NCBI RefSeq assembly: GCF_030913365.1
Contig: NZ_CP133160.1
Location: 1,364,001-1,428,000, forward strand
DNA: 64,000 nt
Source of the DNA: Stenotrophomonas sp. 24(2023)
GTDB lineage: Bacteria > Pseudomonadota > Gammaproteobacteria > Xanthomonadales > Xanthomonadaceae
Direction of reading: 5' to 3'
Positions 20,593 through 28,412 of the stretch are shown piece by piece. The position numbers were made by a program, and so were the translations under genes. Position 1 is the stretch's first letter, and each line of letters opens with the position of its first letter. The notes beneath the pieces were generated by a model. The model did not search any database. It was given only the letters and a program-made list of their open reading frames with translations, and had not been told where the DNA came from.

Positions 20593-21213
20593 TTACGTCA
20601 TCGAGGTCATCACGCCGCGCTGGTACGCCGGGCGCTCGCGCAGGCGGGCGTACCAGGCTTCCAGGTGCGGCATGTGCGGGCGCTGGATCGGCATTTCAAA
20701 CCAGGCATAGACCAGTGCGCCCAGCGGAATGTCCCCCATCGCGAACTGCTCGCCGGACAGGTACGGCTGCCGGGCCAGCGTGGCATCGGCCATTGCCAGC
20801 AGGTCGCTGGCCTTCACCAGCGCGGCATTGATGCGGGTTTCATCGCGGTCGGCCGGTGCCGTGCGCATCACGCCCCAGATCAGTTCCGAGTACAGCGGCG
20901 CCATGCGCGAAATGGTCCAGTCCATCCACTTCTCGCCCTGCGCGCGCTGCGCCGGGTCCAGCGGATACAGCGTGCCTGCGGCATGGCGTGAGGCGAGGTA
21001 GCGCACGATGCTGTTGGATTCCCACAGCACCAGGCCTTCATCCTCGATCACCGGCACCAGCCCGTTGGGGTTCATCGCCGTGTATTCGGAGGTGCGGTTG
21101 CCACCGAAGCTGCCGCCGACCTCGATCGATTCGTAGGCCAGGCCGAGTTCTTCCGCACACCACACCACCTTGCGGACGTTGCTGGAATTGCGGCGGCCCC
21201 AGATCTTCAACAT
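20593..21213 (-). CDS. Glutathione S-transferase family protein
   Basis: A 206-residue two-domain GST. The N-terminal thioredoxin-like domain begins MLKIWGRRNSSNVRKV and holds NGLVPVIEDEGLVLWESNSIVRYL, the glutathione-binding cis-Pro and ESxxI motif. The C-terminal helical domain runs from about residue 85 and includes LSGEQFAMGDIPLGALVY. It probably conjugates or reduces electrophiles with glutathione in the cytosol; the substrate is unknown. The start was chosen at MLKIW, where the fold begins. Convergent with priA. Confidence 0.92.
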   Translation of the reverse strand: MLKIWGRRNSSNVRKVVWCAEELGLAYESIEVGGSFGGNRTSEYTAMNPNGLVPVIEDEGLVLWESNSIVRYLASRHAAGTLYPLDPAQRAQGEKWMDWTISRMAPLYSELIWGVMRTAPADRDETRINAALVKASDLLAMADATLARQPYLSGEQFAMGDIPLGALVYAWFEMPIQRPHMPHLEAWYARLRERPAYQRGVMTSMT

Positions 21214-21292
21214 GCGGGTATTCCTTGCAGGCAGGCGTGCGCGACGATGGCGCGGAGCCGCTACGATACGCCCATCGACAAGGAGTGACGAG

Positions 21293-21484
21293 ATGAACGC
21301 ATGGGATGTGGCCAACTACACGCTGCTGGCACTGGGCGTGACCGCGCTGGTGCTGGGGTACCGCCGTTCCAGCCGCAACCTGATGCTGTGCGCCGGGCTG
21401 TTGCTGCTGGCCTCCAACGGTGTGGAGGACTTCAGCAGGGGCGTCGCCGAAGGCTATGCCAACGCGGGGGCACGCACGCTGTGA
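21293..21484 (+). CDS. Small membrane protein of unknown function
   Basis: A 63-residue protein with a good ribosome-binding site (AAGGAGTGACG) before its ATG. It has two hydrophobic stretches, NYTLLALGVTALVLGY and NLMLCAGLLLLASNGVEDF, joined by RRSSR, giving a two-helix hairpin or one bent span. It is divergent from the GST gene and convergent with the NYN gene. I recognise no family. Confidence 0.7.
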   Translation: MNAWDVANYTLLALGVTALVLGYRRSSRNLMLCAGLLLLASNGVEDFSRGVAEGYANAGARTL

Positions 21485-21517
21485 TGCCCCCACGACTTGG
21501 ACGGGCATGGCCCGGCG

Positions 21518-22282
21518 CTACCTGACCTTCTTCGGCAGTGCGCGCACGTAGGAGGACTTGCCGTCCTTCTTGAGTTCGAACAGGCCGATGGCGGCCAGCA
21601 GGTCGCTGAGCTTGCCATAGCCATAGTTGCGCGGATCGAACGAAGCCTGGTTGCCGATCTGGCTGCCCACCGGCCCCAGGTGGGACCAGCCATCCTCGCC
21701 TTCGGCCGAAGACACGGCCCGGCGCAGCATCTTCACCAGGCGCGTGTCGCTGCGCAGTTCCGCACCGGACTTGCGCGGGCGTGCCTCGTCACTGGCCACG
21801 GTTTCGCTGGGCGCCTGTTCGACATCCGGCGTGGAGGCATGGGCCTGCCCCAGTGCTTCCAGGTAGGTGAACTTGGAACAGGCATTGACGAAGGGCTCGG
21901 GGGTTTTCTTCTCGCCGAAGCCATACACCTTCACCCCGTCGGTCAGCAGGCGCATCACCATCGGGGTGAAGTCGGCATCGCTGGACACGATGGCGAAACC
22001 GTCCAGGTTGCGTGCGTACAGCAGGTCCATGGCATCGATGACCATGGCCATGTCCGAGGCGTTCTTGCCCTTGCTGTAGGCGAACTGCTGGATCGGGCGG
22101 ATCGCGTACTCGTGCAGCACGGCTTCCCAGCCCTTCAGGCGCGGGCTTTTCCAGTTGCCATAGGCGCGGCGGACATTGGCCACGCCGTAGCGCGCCACCT
22201 CTGCCAGCACTTCATCGATCTTCGAGGCCGGCGCATTGTCGGCGTCGATCAGCAGGGCGATGCGCTTTTCCGGTTCGGACAC
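21518..22282 (-). CDS. NYN domain protein with C-terminal OST-HTH/LOTUS-like domain
   Basis: The 254-residue product starts at GTG (VSEPEKRIALL) with an AGGAG 5 nt upstream, better than the longer in-frame opening. Residues 1-150 form a NYN (PIN-like) fold with ALLIDADNAP and IVSSDADFTPMVMRL holding the acidic residues expected to bind metal. A charged linker follows, and the C-terminal 70 residues (LRRAVSSAEGEDGWSHLG ... FELKKDGKSSYVRALP) match the OST-HTH/LOTUS RNA-binding type. A ribonuclease or RNA-binding role is likely. Divergent from ndh. Confidence 0.87.
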   Translation of the reverse strand: MSEPEKRIALLIDADNAPASKIDEVLAEVARYGVANVRRAYGNWKSPRLKGWEAVLHEYAIRPIQQFAYSKGKNASDMAMVIDAMDLLYARNLDGFAIVSSDADFTPMVMRLLTDGVKVYGFGEKKTPEPFVNACSKFTYLEALGQAHASTPDVEQAPSETVASDEARPRKSGAELRSDTRLVKMLRRAVSSAEGEDGWSHLGPVGSQIGNQASFDPRNYGYGKLSDLLAAIGLFELKKDGKSSYVRALPKKVR

Positions 22283-22397
22283 AGGAACTCCTCGGCGGCT
22301 GTCTGAACTGCAGTATGCGCCTTGCCGCTGGCACGCGACGTGACGTGCGAAGATGACGCTCGATTCCCCCCCACCCTCCCCACACTGGAGTGAATCG

Positions 22398-23675
22398 ATG
22401 AGCCGTGATCGTGTCCCCCACCTGATCATCGTCGGCGGCGGATTTGCCGGCCTCTGGGCCACCCGCGCCCTGGCCGGCGAACGGATGCGCATCACCCTGG
22501 TCGACCGCCGCAACCATCACCTGTTCCAGCCGCTGCTGTACCAGGTGGCCACCGCCGGCCTGTCCGCACCGGACATCGCCGCGCCGCTGCGCCACATCCT
22601 CGGCCAGCAGCGCAACGTGGAAGTGCGCCTGGGCGAGGTGGTGTCCATCGACAAGGGCGGGCGCCAGGTCCACCTGGCCGACGGCACCGCGCTGGGCTAC
22701 GACACGCTGCTGCTGTGCACCGGTGCCACCCATGCCTACTTCGGCAATGACCAGTGGGCCGAGGATGCGCCCGGCCTGAAGACCCTGGATGACGCCATCG
22801 CGCTGCGCCGCAAGCTGCTGCTGGCCTTCGAACGTGCCGAGGCCGAACCGGACCCGGCGAAGAAGGCGGCGTGGCTGAGCTTTGCAGTGGTCGGCGGCGG
22901 CCCGACCGGCGTCGAACTGGCCGGCACCCTGGCCGAGATCGCACGGCACACGCTGCGCAATGAGTTCCGCCATATCGACCCGGCCAGTGCCAAGGTGCGT
23001 CTGGTGGAAGCCGGCCCGCGCGTACTGTCCAGCTTCCCCGAGGTGCTTTCGCTCAAGGCCCGCCGGCAGCTGGAAAAACTCGGCGTGGACGTGCTGACCG
23101 GCACCCCGGTCAGCCACATCGATGGCGAAGGTTTCCAGCTGGGCGGGCAGTTCATCGCCGCGCGCACCGTGGTCTGGGCCGCCGGCGTTGCCGCCTCGCC
23201 GCTGGCACGCACGCTGGAGGTGCCGCTGGACCGCGCCGGCCGCGTGCCGGTGCAGCCCGACCTGACCCTGGACGGGCACCCGGACATCTTCGTGGCCGGC
23301 GATCTGGCCGCCGTCAGCCAGGCCGACGGCAAACCGGTGCCGGGGGTTGCCCCTGCGGCCAAGCAGATGGGCAAGCACGTGGCCGCGACGATCCGCGCAC
23401 GGCTGCACGGCAAGCCCTCTCCGGGGCCCTTCAAGTACGCCGACTTCGGCAACCTGGCCACCATCGGCCGCATGGCCGCGATCGTGCACCTGGGCCGGCT
23501 GCAGCTGTCCGGCATCCTGGCGTGGTGGTTCTGGCTGGCCGCGCACGTGTTCTTCCTGATCGGTTTCCGCAACCGCATCGTGGTGCTGCTCAACTGGGCC
23601 GTGGCGTACTGGAGCTACCAGCGCAGTGCGCGGATCATTTTTGGCGATGACCAGGAGGATCGCCGGCCCCGGTAA
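22398..23675 (+). CDS. ndh: Type II NADH dehydrogenase (NAD(P)/FAD-dependent oxidoreductase)
   Basis: A 425-residue two-dinucleotide-binding flavoprotein. The FAD motif is IIVGGGFAGLWATRAL near the N-terminus, and the NADH motif VVGGGPTGVELAG lies about residue 170. DIFVAGDLAAV and PGVAPAAKQMG complete the FAD site. A C-terminal amphipathic and hydrophobic tail (LSGILAWWFWLAAHVFFLIGF) anchors NDH-2 enzymes to the inner membrane, where they pass electrons from NADH to quinone without pumping protons. A ribosome-binding site (CACTGGAGTG) precedes the ATG. SMAG palindromes follow. Confidence 0.94.
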   Translation: MSRDRVPHLIIVGGGFAGLWATRALAGERMRITLVDRRNHHLFQPLLYQVATAGLSAPDIAAPLRHILGQQRNVEVRLGEVVSIDKGGRQVHLADGTALGYDTLLLCTGATHAYFGNDQWAEDAPGLKTLDDAIALRRKLLLAFERAEAEPDPAKKAAWLSFAVVGGGPTGVELAGTLAEIARHTLRNEFRHIDPASAKVRLVEAGPRVLSSFPEVLSLKARRQLEKLGVDVLTGTPVSHIDGEGFQLGGQFIAARTVVWAAGVAASPLARTLEVPLDRAGRVPVQPDLTLDGHPDIFVAGDLAAVSQADGKPVPGVAPAAKQMGKHVAATIRARLHGKPSPGPFKYADFGNLATIGRMAAIVHLGRLQLSGILAWWFWLAAHVFFLIGFRNRIVVLLNWAVAYWSYQRSARIIFGDDQEDRRPR

Positions 23676-23688
23676 CTTGCTGCGCCCT

Positions 23689-23711
23689 ATCCACGCATGG
23701 CGTGGATCTAC
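23689..23711 (-). repeat. SMAG palindrome, first of an inverted pair
   Basis: Full-length GTAG-headed element on the minus strand, stem ATCCACGC-CAT-GCGTGGAT, 14 nt after the ndh stop. It faces an identical element 58 nt away. Confidence 0.88.
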
Positions 23712-23769
23712 CCGAGCAGGCAATCCTCCTGATCATGCTGGAAGATGATTCACGCACTGCACTCGACCG

Positions 23770-23792
23770 GTAGATCCACGCCATGCGTGGAT
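23770..23792 (+). repeat. SMAG palindrome, second of an inverted pair
   Basis: Identical to the element at 23689-23711 but on the plus strand, so a transcript from either side can form two small hairpins or one long one. It lies between the convergent ndh and NTF2-like genes. Confidence 0.88.
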
Positions 23793-23822
23793 GGCGGGCC
23801 TCTGCGTTGCGCCGGGCATTGC

Positions 23823-24254
23823 CTAGTCCGCTTTCGGCTTCGGGTACCACAGCGCGTTGACGATGACCCAGCGCTGGTCGAAGCGCCCCATGTGGAAGTA
23901 ATCGACAAACCATGGGGTTTCCAATCGCACCGAGGCGGCATTGCCGGTCACATCGAGTACGGTGCAGCGGCGGTCCCATTGGTCCTTCGGGGTCTTCAGC
24001 GCCCCCTGCCGGGTCAGTGCGACCAGTTCCTCCTTCGACATCCGGCGCAGGCCCAGGCGCTCGTCGGGCGTATCCCCCAGCACCGCGCGCTTGGCCAGGT
24101 CCGGGTGCAGCGAACGGGCCACGCGCTGCGGGTCACCTTCCAGCTGGCCATCCACGTAATCGTGGCAGGTGGCCTCGATGGCGGCGATCGTGGCGGGATC
24201 GGCGGTGGGGCTGGCAGCGGCGGAAAGTGCAAACAGCAGGGCAACGGCGGACAT
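23823..24254 (-). CDS. Exported NTF2-like / lumazine-binding-like protein
   Basis: A 143-residue protein with a signal peptide (MSAVALLFALSAAASPTA). The mature part, ATIAAIEATCHDYVDGQLEGDPQRVARSLHP and the C-terminal FHMGRFDQRWVIVNALW, matches NTF2-fold proteins of the putative lumazine-binding type, which are about this length. No catalytic residues can be named. The start was chosen at MSAV because GGAG lies 7 nt upstream and the signal peptide begins there; an in-frame ATG 11 codons upstream is possible. It is followed downstream by an inverted SMAG pair. Confidence 0.78.
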   Translation of the reverse strand: MSAVALLFALSAAASPTADPATIAAIEATCHDYVDGQLEGDPQRVARSLHPDLAKRAVLGDTPDERLGLRRMSKEELVALTRQGALKTPKDQWDRRCTVLDVTGNAASVRLETPWFVDYFHMGRFDQRWVIVNALWYPKPKAD

Positions 24255-24303
24255 CCGGATCTCCAGCGCTGAGGGCGGGGCGATCATCGCATGGGATCAC
24301 CCC

Positions 24304-24326
24304 ATCCACGCATGGGGTGGATCTAC
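24304..24326 (-). repeat. SMAG palindrome overlapping the GIY-YIG stop codon
   Basis: Minus-strand GTAG then ATCCACCC-CAT-GCGTGGAT, with one stem mismatch. Its TAG is the stop codon of the GIY-YIG gene. Confidence 0.8.
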
Positions 24327-24598
24327 AGGGGGGCCGGATCCGGCGCCAGCAGCCAGGCCAGCTTGCGCTCGCGCGGCTGCTGCTTGAGCTGCCATTCGGC
24401 ACGCGAGGCGGCAGCGCGATCCGGGTACTCACGCACGGCCAGGATGCGCAGCGGCGGACGGGCGCGGGTATAGCGCGCGCCCTTGCCGGCCTGGTGGGCG
24501 GCGAAACGGGCGTCCACGTCGGTGCTGATGCCGGCGTAGAAGCTGCCGTCACGGCATTCGAGCAGGTACAGGAACCACGGACGGAGGGACGGGGCCAT
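24323..24598 (-). CDS. GIY-YIG nuclease family protein
   Basis: A 91-residue single-domain protein of the UPF0213/YhbQ type: [18 protein letters not shown] carries the G(V/I)Y...YAG core, followed by [23 protein letters not shown] and a conserved [14 protein letters not shown] helix. These small GIY-YIG proteins are thought to cut DNA, but their role is poorly known. The TAG stop is provided by the GTAG of an adjacent SMAG palindrome. The start lies close to the opposite-strand glycine riboswitch promoter region. Confidence 0.9.
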   Translation of the reverse strand: MAPSLRPWFLYLLECRDGSFYAGISTDVDARFAAHQAGKGARYTRARPPLRILAVREYPDRAAASRAEWQLKQQPRERKLAWLLAPDPAPL

Positions 24599-24641
24599 GC
24601 CCGGATTATGCCGTGCTGCAGTGCAGCGGATATACTGCCCC

Positions 24642-24848
24642 CGGATGCAGGAGAGAGGCGCCGCGCTGGCGCCCGCCGAAGGCGCAGGCTCCCATGATCG
24701 CTCAGGCCGGTGGGCTGGAATCCCACCAACCATGCATCCGACTCGCCGAGCTGGAGAGAGGTCCCCGGGCATGCCCGGGACGATCCGCCGAAGGGGCACG
24801 CGGCCCACGCCGCTGAACTCTCAGGCAAAAGGACAGCGGGAGCGGCAC
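24642..24848 (+). promoter_or_regulatory. Tandem glycine riboswitch
   Basis: Two glycine aptamers in series. Aptamer 1 (24642-24740) has a closing P1 helix, CGGATGCA with TGCATCCG, the GGAGAGAGGCG entry and CGCCGAAGG core. Aptamer 2 (about 24745-24846) has CTGGAGAGAGG, a strong CCCCGGGCATGCCCGGG helix, CCGCCGAAGGGGCA and the diagnostic ACTCTCAGGCAAAAGGACAG. A -10-like TATACT at 24631-24636 places the transcript start near the first aptamer. Downstream hairpins, CATTGC-GCAATG and GATGGGC-GCCCATC, are candidates for the expression platform before the UPF0126 gene. Confidence 0.93.
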
Positions 24849-24928
24849 CGGTCATCCTCATCCCGTCATTGCGCAGGCAATGGCGTGATGGGCGCATGGC
24901 CGGCCCATCCGCGCCCGGAGCCTGTCCC

Positions 24929-25546
24929 ATGCTGCTGTCCATCATCTACCTGATCGCCATTTCCGCCGAAGCCATGACCGGCGCGCTGTCCGCCGGCCGC
25001 CGCCGCATGGACCTGTTCGGCGTGGTCATGATCGCCTGCGTGACCGCCCTGGGCGGCGGTTCGCTGCGCGACATCCTGCTCGGCCACTACCCGCTGGGCT
25101 GGGTGAAGCACCCCGAGTACCTGGGCTTCACCGTGTGTGCGGCGCTGATCGCCACCTGGGTGGCGCGCTGGATGCACCACTTCCGCCGTACCTTCCTGGT
25201 ACTCGATGGCCTGGGCCTGATCGCCTTCACCCTGATCGGCTGCGCGATCGCACGCGATGCGGGCCACGCCACGCCCATCGTGCTGATCGCCGGCATGCTG
25301 ACCGGTGCGTTCGGTGGCGTGCTGCGCGACATCCTCTGCAACGAAGTGCCGCTGATCTTCCAGAAGGAACTGTACGCGATCATCTCGCTGCTGACCGGTG
25401 CGGCGTACCTGCTGCTGCTGTACTGGAACGTGGCCGACAGCGTGGCCATCCTGTGCTGCCTGGGCGGCGGCTTCGCGCTGCGCCTGCTGGCCATCCATTA
25501 CCGCTGGGAAATGCCCAAGTTCGTGTACCACGACGAGGTGCATTGA
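24929..25546 (+). CDS. UPF0126/TRIC family membrane protein, probable glycine transporter
   Basis: A 205-residue protein with about seven membrane helices in two repeats, each with the family core: TALGGGSLRDILLGHYP and LTGAFGGVLRDILCNEVP. The family (UPF0126, YadS-like) is related to TRIC cation channels and is described as glycine transporter in Pfam. A tandem glycine riboswitch directly upstream supports glycine export or import as its task. A GGAG lies 8 nt before the chosen ATG; the longer in-frame openings run through the riboswitch and are not real. Confidence 0.92.
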   Translation: MLLSIIYLIAISAEAMTGALSAGRRRMDLFGVVMIACVTALGGGSLRDILLGHYPLGWVKHPEYLGFTVCAALIATWVARWMHHFRRTFLVLDGLGLIAFTLIGCAIARDAGHATPIVLIAGMLTGAFGGVLRDILCNEVPLIFQKELYAIISLLTGAAYLLLLYWNVADSVAILCCLGGGFALRLLAIHYRWEMPKFVYHDEVH

Positions 25547-25579
25547 AGGGGCCGGGGCACGCCGCCCCGCTCCACCACC

Positions 25580-25632
25580 CCGGCGATGGACCTGGCGCTG
25601 GCGCGCATGCGCAGCGCCAGGCGCATCGCCGG
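25580..25632. repeat. 53-nt imperfect palindrome between convergent genes
   Basis: CCGGCGATG/CATCGCCGG and CTGGCGCTG/CAGCGCCAG form two perfect 9-bp stem blocks split by a 3-nt internal mismatch, around GCGCGCATGCG, itself nearly palindromic. It lies between the ends of the UPF0126 and aroG genes and could end transcription from both sides. Confidence 0.65.
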
Positions 25633-25722
25633 TGCGGACGCGGACGCTGCCAACACAGCGTCCACCATTGATCGCGGCCGCACCCCCGCAGGCGCAGGCC
25701 GCCATCCACACGCGTGCCGCAC

Positions 25723-26796
25723 TCAGGCAGCTTCGGACACCGTCTCCTCACGGCGGGCGCGAACGGCAAGGGCGAGCCGCTCCAGCACCTGCACGGTGGT
25801 GTCCCAATCGATGCAGCCATCGGTGATGCTCTGTCCGTAGATCAGCGGCTGCCCTTCCACCAGCTCCTGGCGGCCACCCACCAGATGGCTCTCGATCATC
25901 ACACCAACGATGCGCTGTTCGCCGTCTTCCAGCTGAACGGCGATGTCATCGATCACCCGGGGCTGGTTGTCCGGATTCTTCAGGCTGTTGGCATGGCTGG
26001 CATCGACCATCAGGCGGGCCGGCAGCTTGGCCTTGGCCAGCACCTGGCAGGCCTCGGCGATGCTGGCCGCATCGTAGTTGGGCTGCTTGCCGCCCCGCAG
26101 GATGACGTGGCAATCGGGGTTGCCGGCGGTGGCCACGATGGCGGTGTCGCCCTGCTTGGTGACCGACAGGAAATGATGCGGGTTGGACGCCGCACCGACC
26201 GCATCGGCGGCGATCTTCACGTTGCCATCGGTGCCGTTCTTGAAGCCGACCGGGCACGACAGCCCCGAGGCCAGTTCGCGGTGCACCTGGCTTTCGGTTG
26301 TGCGCGCGCCGATGGCGCCCCAGGCGACCAGATCGGCGATGTACTGCGGCGAGATCACGTCAAGGAATTCGACACCGGCCGGCAGGCCCAGCTTGTTGAT
26401 GTCGCGCAGCAGGCCCCGCGCCACGCGCAGGCCCTTGTTGATGTTGAAGGTGCCGTCCAGGTCCGGGTCGTTGATCAGGCCCTTCCAGCCCACCGTGGTG
26501 CGCGGCTTCTCGAAGTACACGCGCATGACGATTTCCAGTTCGCCGGCCAGCGCGTCACGCAGCGGCTTCAGGCGCCGGGCGTATTCGATGGCAGCGACGG
26601 GATCGTGGATCGAGCAGGGCCCGACCACCACGGCCAGGCGGTCGTCGCGGCCATGCAGGATCTCGTGCAGGGCCGCGCGCGAGGCGCTGACGGTGGCGGA
26701 GGCTTCATCGTCGCAGGGCAGCAGCGCCAGCAACTGGGCCGGCGGTGTCAACGGTTCGATCTTGCGGATGCGCAGGTCGTCGGTATGGGGGGGCAT
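25723..26796 (-). CDS. aroG: 3-deoxy-7-phosphoheptulonate synthase, type I (AroG/F/H class)
   Basis: Catalyses the first step of the shikimate pathway, joining PEP and erythrose 4-phosphate. At 357 residues it is the type I-alpha class, with VVVGPCSIHDPVAAIEYARRL, MRVYFEKPRTTVGWKGL, GFKNGTDGNVKIA and the metal-binding MVDASHANS. Feedback by Phe, Tyr or Trp cannot be read from sequence. Upstream lies a short leader peptide rich in all three aromatic residues and a terminator hairpin, so attenuation by aromatic supply is expected. Confidence 0.96.
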   Translation of the reverse strand: MPPHTDDLRIRKIEPLTPPAQLLALLPCDDEASATVSASRAALHEILHGRDDRLAVVVGPCSIHDPVAAIEYARRLKPLRDALAGELEIVMRVYFEKPRTTVGWKGLINDPDLDGTFNINKGLRVARGLLRDINKLGLPAGVEFLDVISPQYIADLVAWGAIGARTTESQVHRELASGLSCPVGFKNGTDGNVKIAADAVGAASNPHHFLSVTKQGDTAIVATAGNPDCHVILRGGKQPNYDAASIAEACQVLAKAKLPARLMVDASHANSLKNPDNQPRVIDDIAVQLEDGEQRIVGVMIESHLVGGRQELVEGQPLIYGQSITDGCIDWDTTVQVLERLALAVRARREETVSEAA

Positions 26797-26841
26797 GGGG
26801 GAGATCTCCGGAACGTTGGGGGTCCCCAGCGTGGCGGCATG

Positions 26842-26871
26842 AAAAAAGCCGCCAGGTTCGCTGGCGGCTTT
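26842..26871 (-). terminator. Attenuator terminator in the aroG leader
   Basis: On the minus strand AAAGCCGCCAG and CTGGCGGCTTT form a perfect 11-bp stem with a 5-nt loop, followed by a T run. It lies 23 nt after the leader peptide stop and 45 nt before aroG. CTGGCGG inside the leader peptide gene can pair with CCGCCAG of the 5' arm, giving an alternative (antiterminator) structure. Confidence 0.85.
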
Positions 26872-26894
26872 CGGGAATGCGTCTGAAGGTTTCT

Positions 26895-26972
26895 TCAGGG
26901 TGAGCGCAGTCCTTCCTCCGCCAGTGGCTTCGGAAAGTAATACCAGTAAAAGCGGGTAGCGGCTGCGTTCAT
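26895..26972 (-). CDS. aroG leader peptide (aromatic attenuator)
   Basis: A 25-codon reading frame starts MNAAATRFYWYYF and ends EEGLRSP-stop. Six successive codons, Phe-Tyr-Trp-Tyr-Tyr-Phe, cover all three aromatic end products of the pathway. It sits between a promoter-like pair and a terminator hairpin in front of aroG, the classical layout of amino-acid attenuation. Starvation for any charged aromatic tRNA would stall the ribosome here and free CTGGCGG to disrupt the terminator. There is no Shine-Dalgarno sequence, and the -10 box is 7 nt from the ATG, so the transcript may be leaderless. Confidence 0.85.
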   Translation of the reverse strand: MNAAATRFYWYYFPKPLAEEGLRSP

Positions 26973-26979
26973 GGGGCTA

Positions 26980-27007
26980 TTGATAACACAGCTTTTGCGC
27001 AGTGCAA
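26980..27007 (-). promoter_or_regulatory. Promoter of the aroG leader transcript
   Basis: Minus-strand TTGCAC (27002-27007) and TATCAA (26980-26985) with a 16-bp spacer. The predicted start of transcription falls on or next to the A of the leader peptide ATG. Confidence 0.6.
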
Positions 27008-27080
27008 AATGTTTCAACAGCAACTGCAACAACCGTTCAGGCCGGCGGCAGCGGCAGGGAAGCGTGCCGTCCAGCCCACG

Positions 27081-28412
27081 TTACGGAGCCCTGCGCAGCA
27101 GCAACCGGGCCCTCAATCCCCCCCCCTCGCGATCCAGCAGCTGCAGCTGCCCGCCGTGCTGGCGCGCGGCATTGGCCGCCAGGGCCAGGCCCAGCCCCGC
27201 ACCGCCGGTGGCGCGGCTGCGCGAGGCCTCGCTGCGCTGGAACGGCTGCAGCAGGCGCTCACGATCCACGAGGGGAATGCCGGGGCCACGGTCCAGAACA
27301 TCCAGGTGCAGCGTGTCACCGTGCTGCTGCCCATGCAGTTCCAGCGCACCGGCGTAGCGCGCCGCGTTGTCGATCAGGTTGTCCAGCGCACGGCGCAGCA
27401 GCAGTGCGTCGGCGACCCACGGCAGCGTTGCAGGCAGATCGGCGTGGATCGCCACGCCACGCAGCCGCGCGGCGTGCACACTGTCCTCCAGCATCGGCAC
27501 CAGATCCAGCAGCTGCAGATCCGGCGGTTCCAGTTCACCGCGGGCATAGTCCAGCACCTGCGTGATCATGCTGTTCATGCGCTCGATGTCGGCCACCATG
27601 CGCGCGGCCTGCGCCGGGGGAGCGAACTCGGCGCGCAGGCGCAGGCCGGTCAATGGCGTGCGCAGATCGTGCGCCACCGCCGCCAGCATGCGTGTCATTT
27701 CCTGCGCCTGCTCACGCAGGCGTTCGCGCCCGGCATGGATGGCATCGGCCAGCACCTGCACTTCGCGCGGCCCGTCGTTGGGCAGCGGCGTGGAGGCATG
27801 CAGGTCGATCACTTCACTGGCCTCGGCCAGGCGGCGCAGCGGGCGGCCCAGGCGGACGGCGGCCCAGGCGACCAGCGGAGCGAGCAGCACCATCCCCCCC
27901 AGCAATGCCAGCAGTGCCTGCCGGCGCCACGCCGACAGGCCGCTGTAGTCGCTGCCCACCACCTGCCAACGCCCGTCGGGCTGCTGCACGCCCAGTTCGA
28001 ACAGGGGCCACTGCATGGCCGCCAGCAACGCGCCCTGCTCCTTCAGGACACGATCACGGCCACCGCCATCGAGCACCGTACCGCCTTCGATCACCTGCAC
28101 CTCCGGCACCTTGCCGCCCCCCACCCAGACCAGGCGTACCTGTGCCGGTGGCCGGCCCAGCTGCTGCGCGGCCAGGCGTGACAGCCAGTCGCTGCGGGTG
28201 CCCTGTGGCGGCGTCGCGCGCAGGCTCACGCGCAGGCCCACGGCTGCCGCGGACACCTGGCCGCGCTGCACCTGCACGGCCTCCTGCAGGCGCATCGCCG
28301 GCGGTGGCGGGCGCGGAATCCAGGCAATGACCAGGATGCTCACCAGCGTGGCCAGCACCACGCTGGTGGTGGCCAGCATCACGATCCAGCGGGTGGTCGA
28401 CCCGCGCCGCAT
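27081..28412 (-). CDS. Two-component sensor histidine kinase
   Basis: A 443-residue membrane kinase. Helices at about 9-32 and 165-187 flank a periplasmic sensor of 130 residues without a recognised fold. A HAMP-like segment follows, then the phospho-acceptor H248 in AAVAHDLRTPLTGL and the ATPase domain (NLIDNAARY, DRGPGIP, GAGLGLALA). The layout is that of EnvZ-like kinases. Its ATG overlaps the regulator's stop by one base (TGATG), so the two are translationally coupled and form a cognate pair. The signal sensed is unknown. Confidence 0.92.
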   Translation of the reverse strand: MRRGSTTRWIVMLATTSVVLATLVSILVIAWIPRPPPPAMRLQEAVQVQRGQVSAAAVGLRVSLRATPPQGTRSDWLSRLAAQQLGRPPAQVRLVWVGGGKVPEVQVIEGGTVLDGGGRDRVLKEQGALLAAMQWPLFELGVQQPDGRWQVVGSDYSGLSAWRRQALLALLGGMVLLAPLVAWAAVRLGRPLRRLAEASEVIDLHASTPLPNDGPREVQVLADAIHAGRERLREQAQEMTRMLAAVAHDLRTPLTGLRLRAEFAPPAQAARMVADIERMNSMITQVLDYARGELEPPDLQLLDLVPMLEDSVHAARLRGVAIHADLPATLPWVADALLLRRALDNLIDNAARYAGALELHGQQHGDTLHLDVLDRGPGIPLVDRERLLQPFQRSEASRSRATGGAGLGLALAANAARQHGGQLQLLDREGGGLRARLLLRRAP

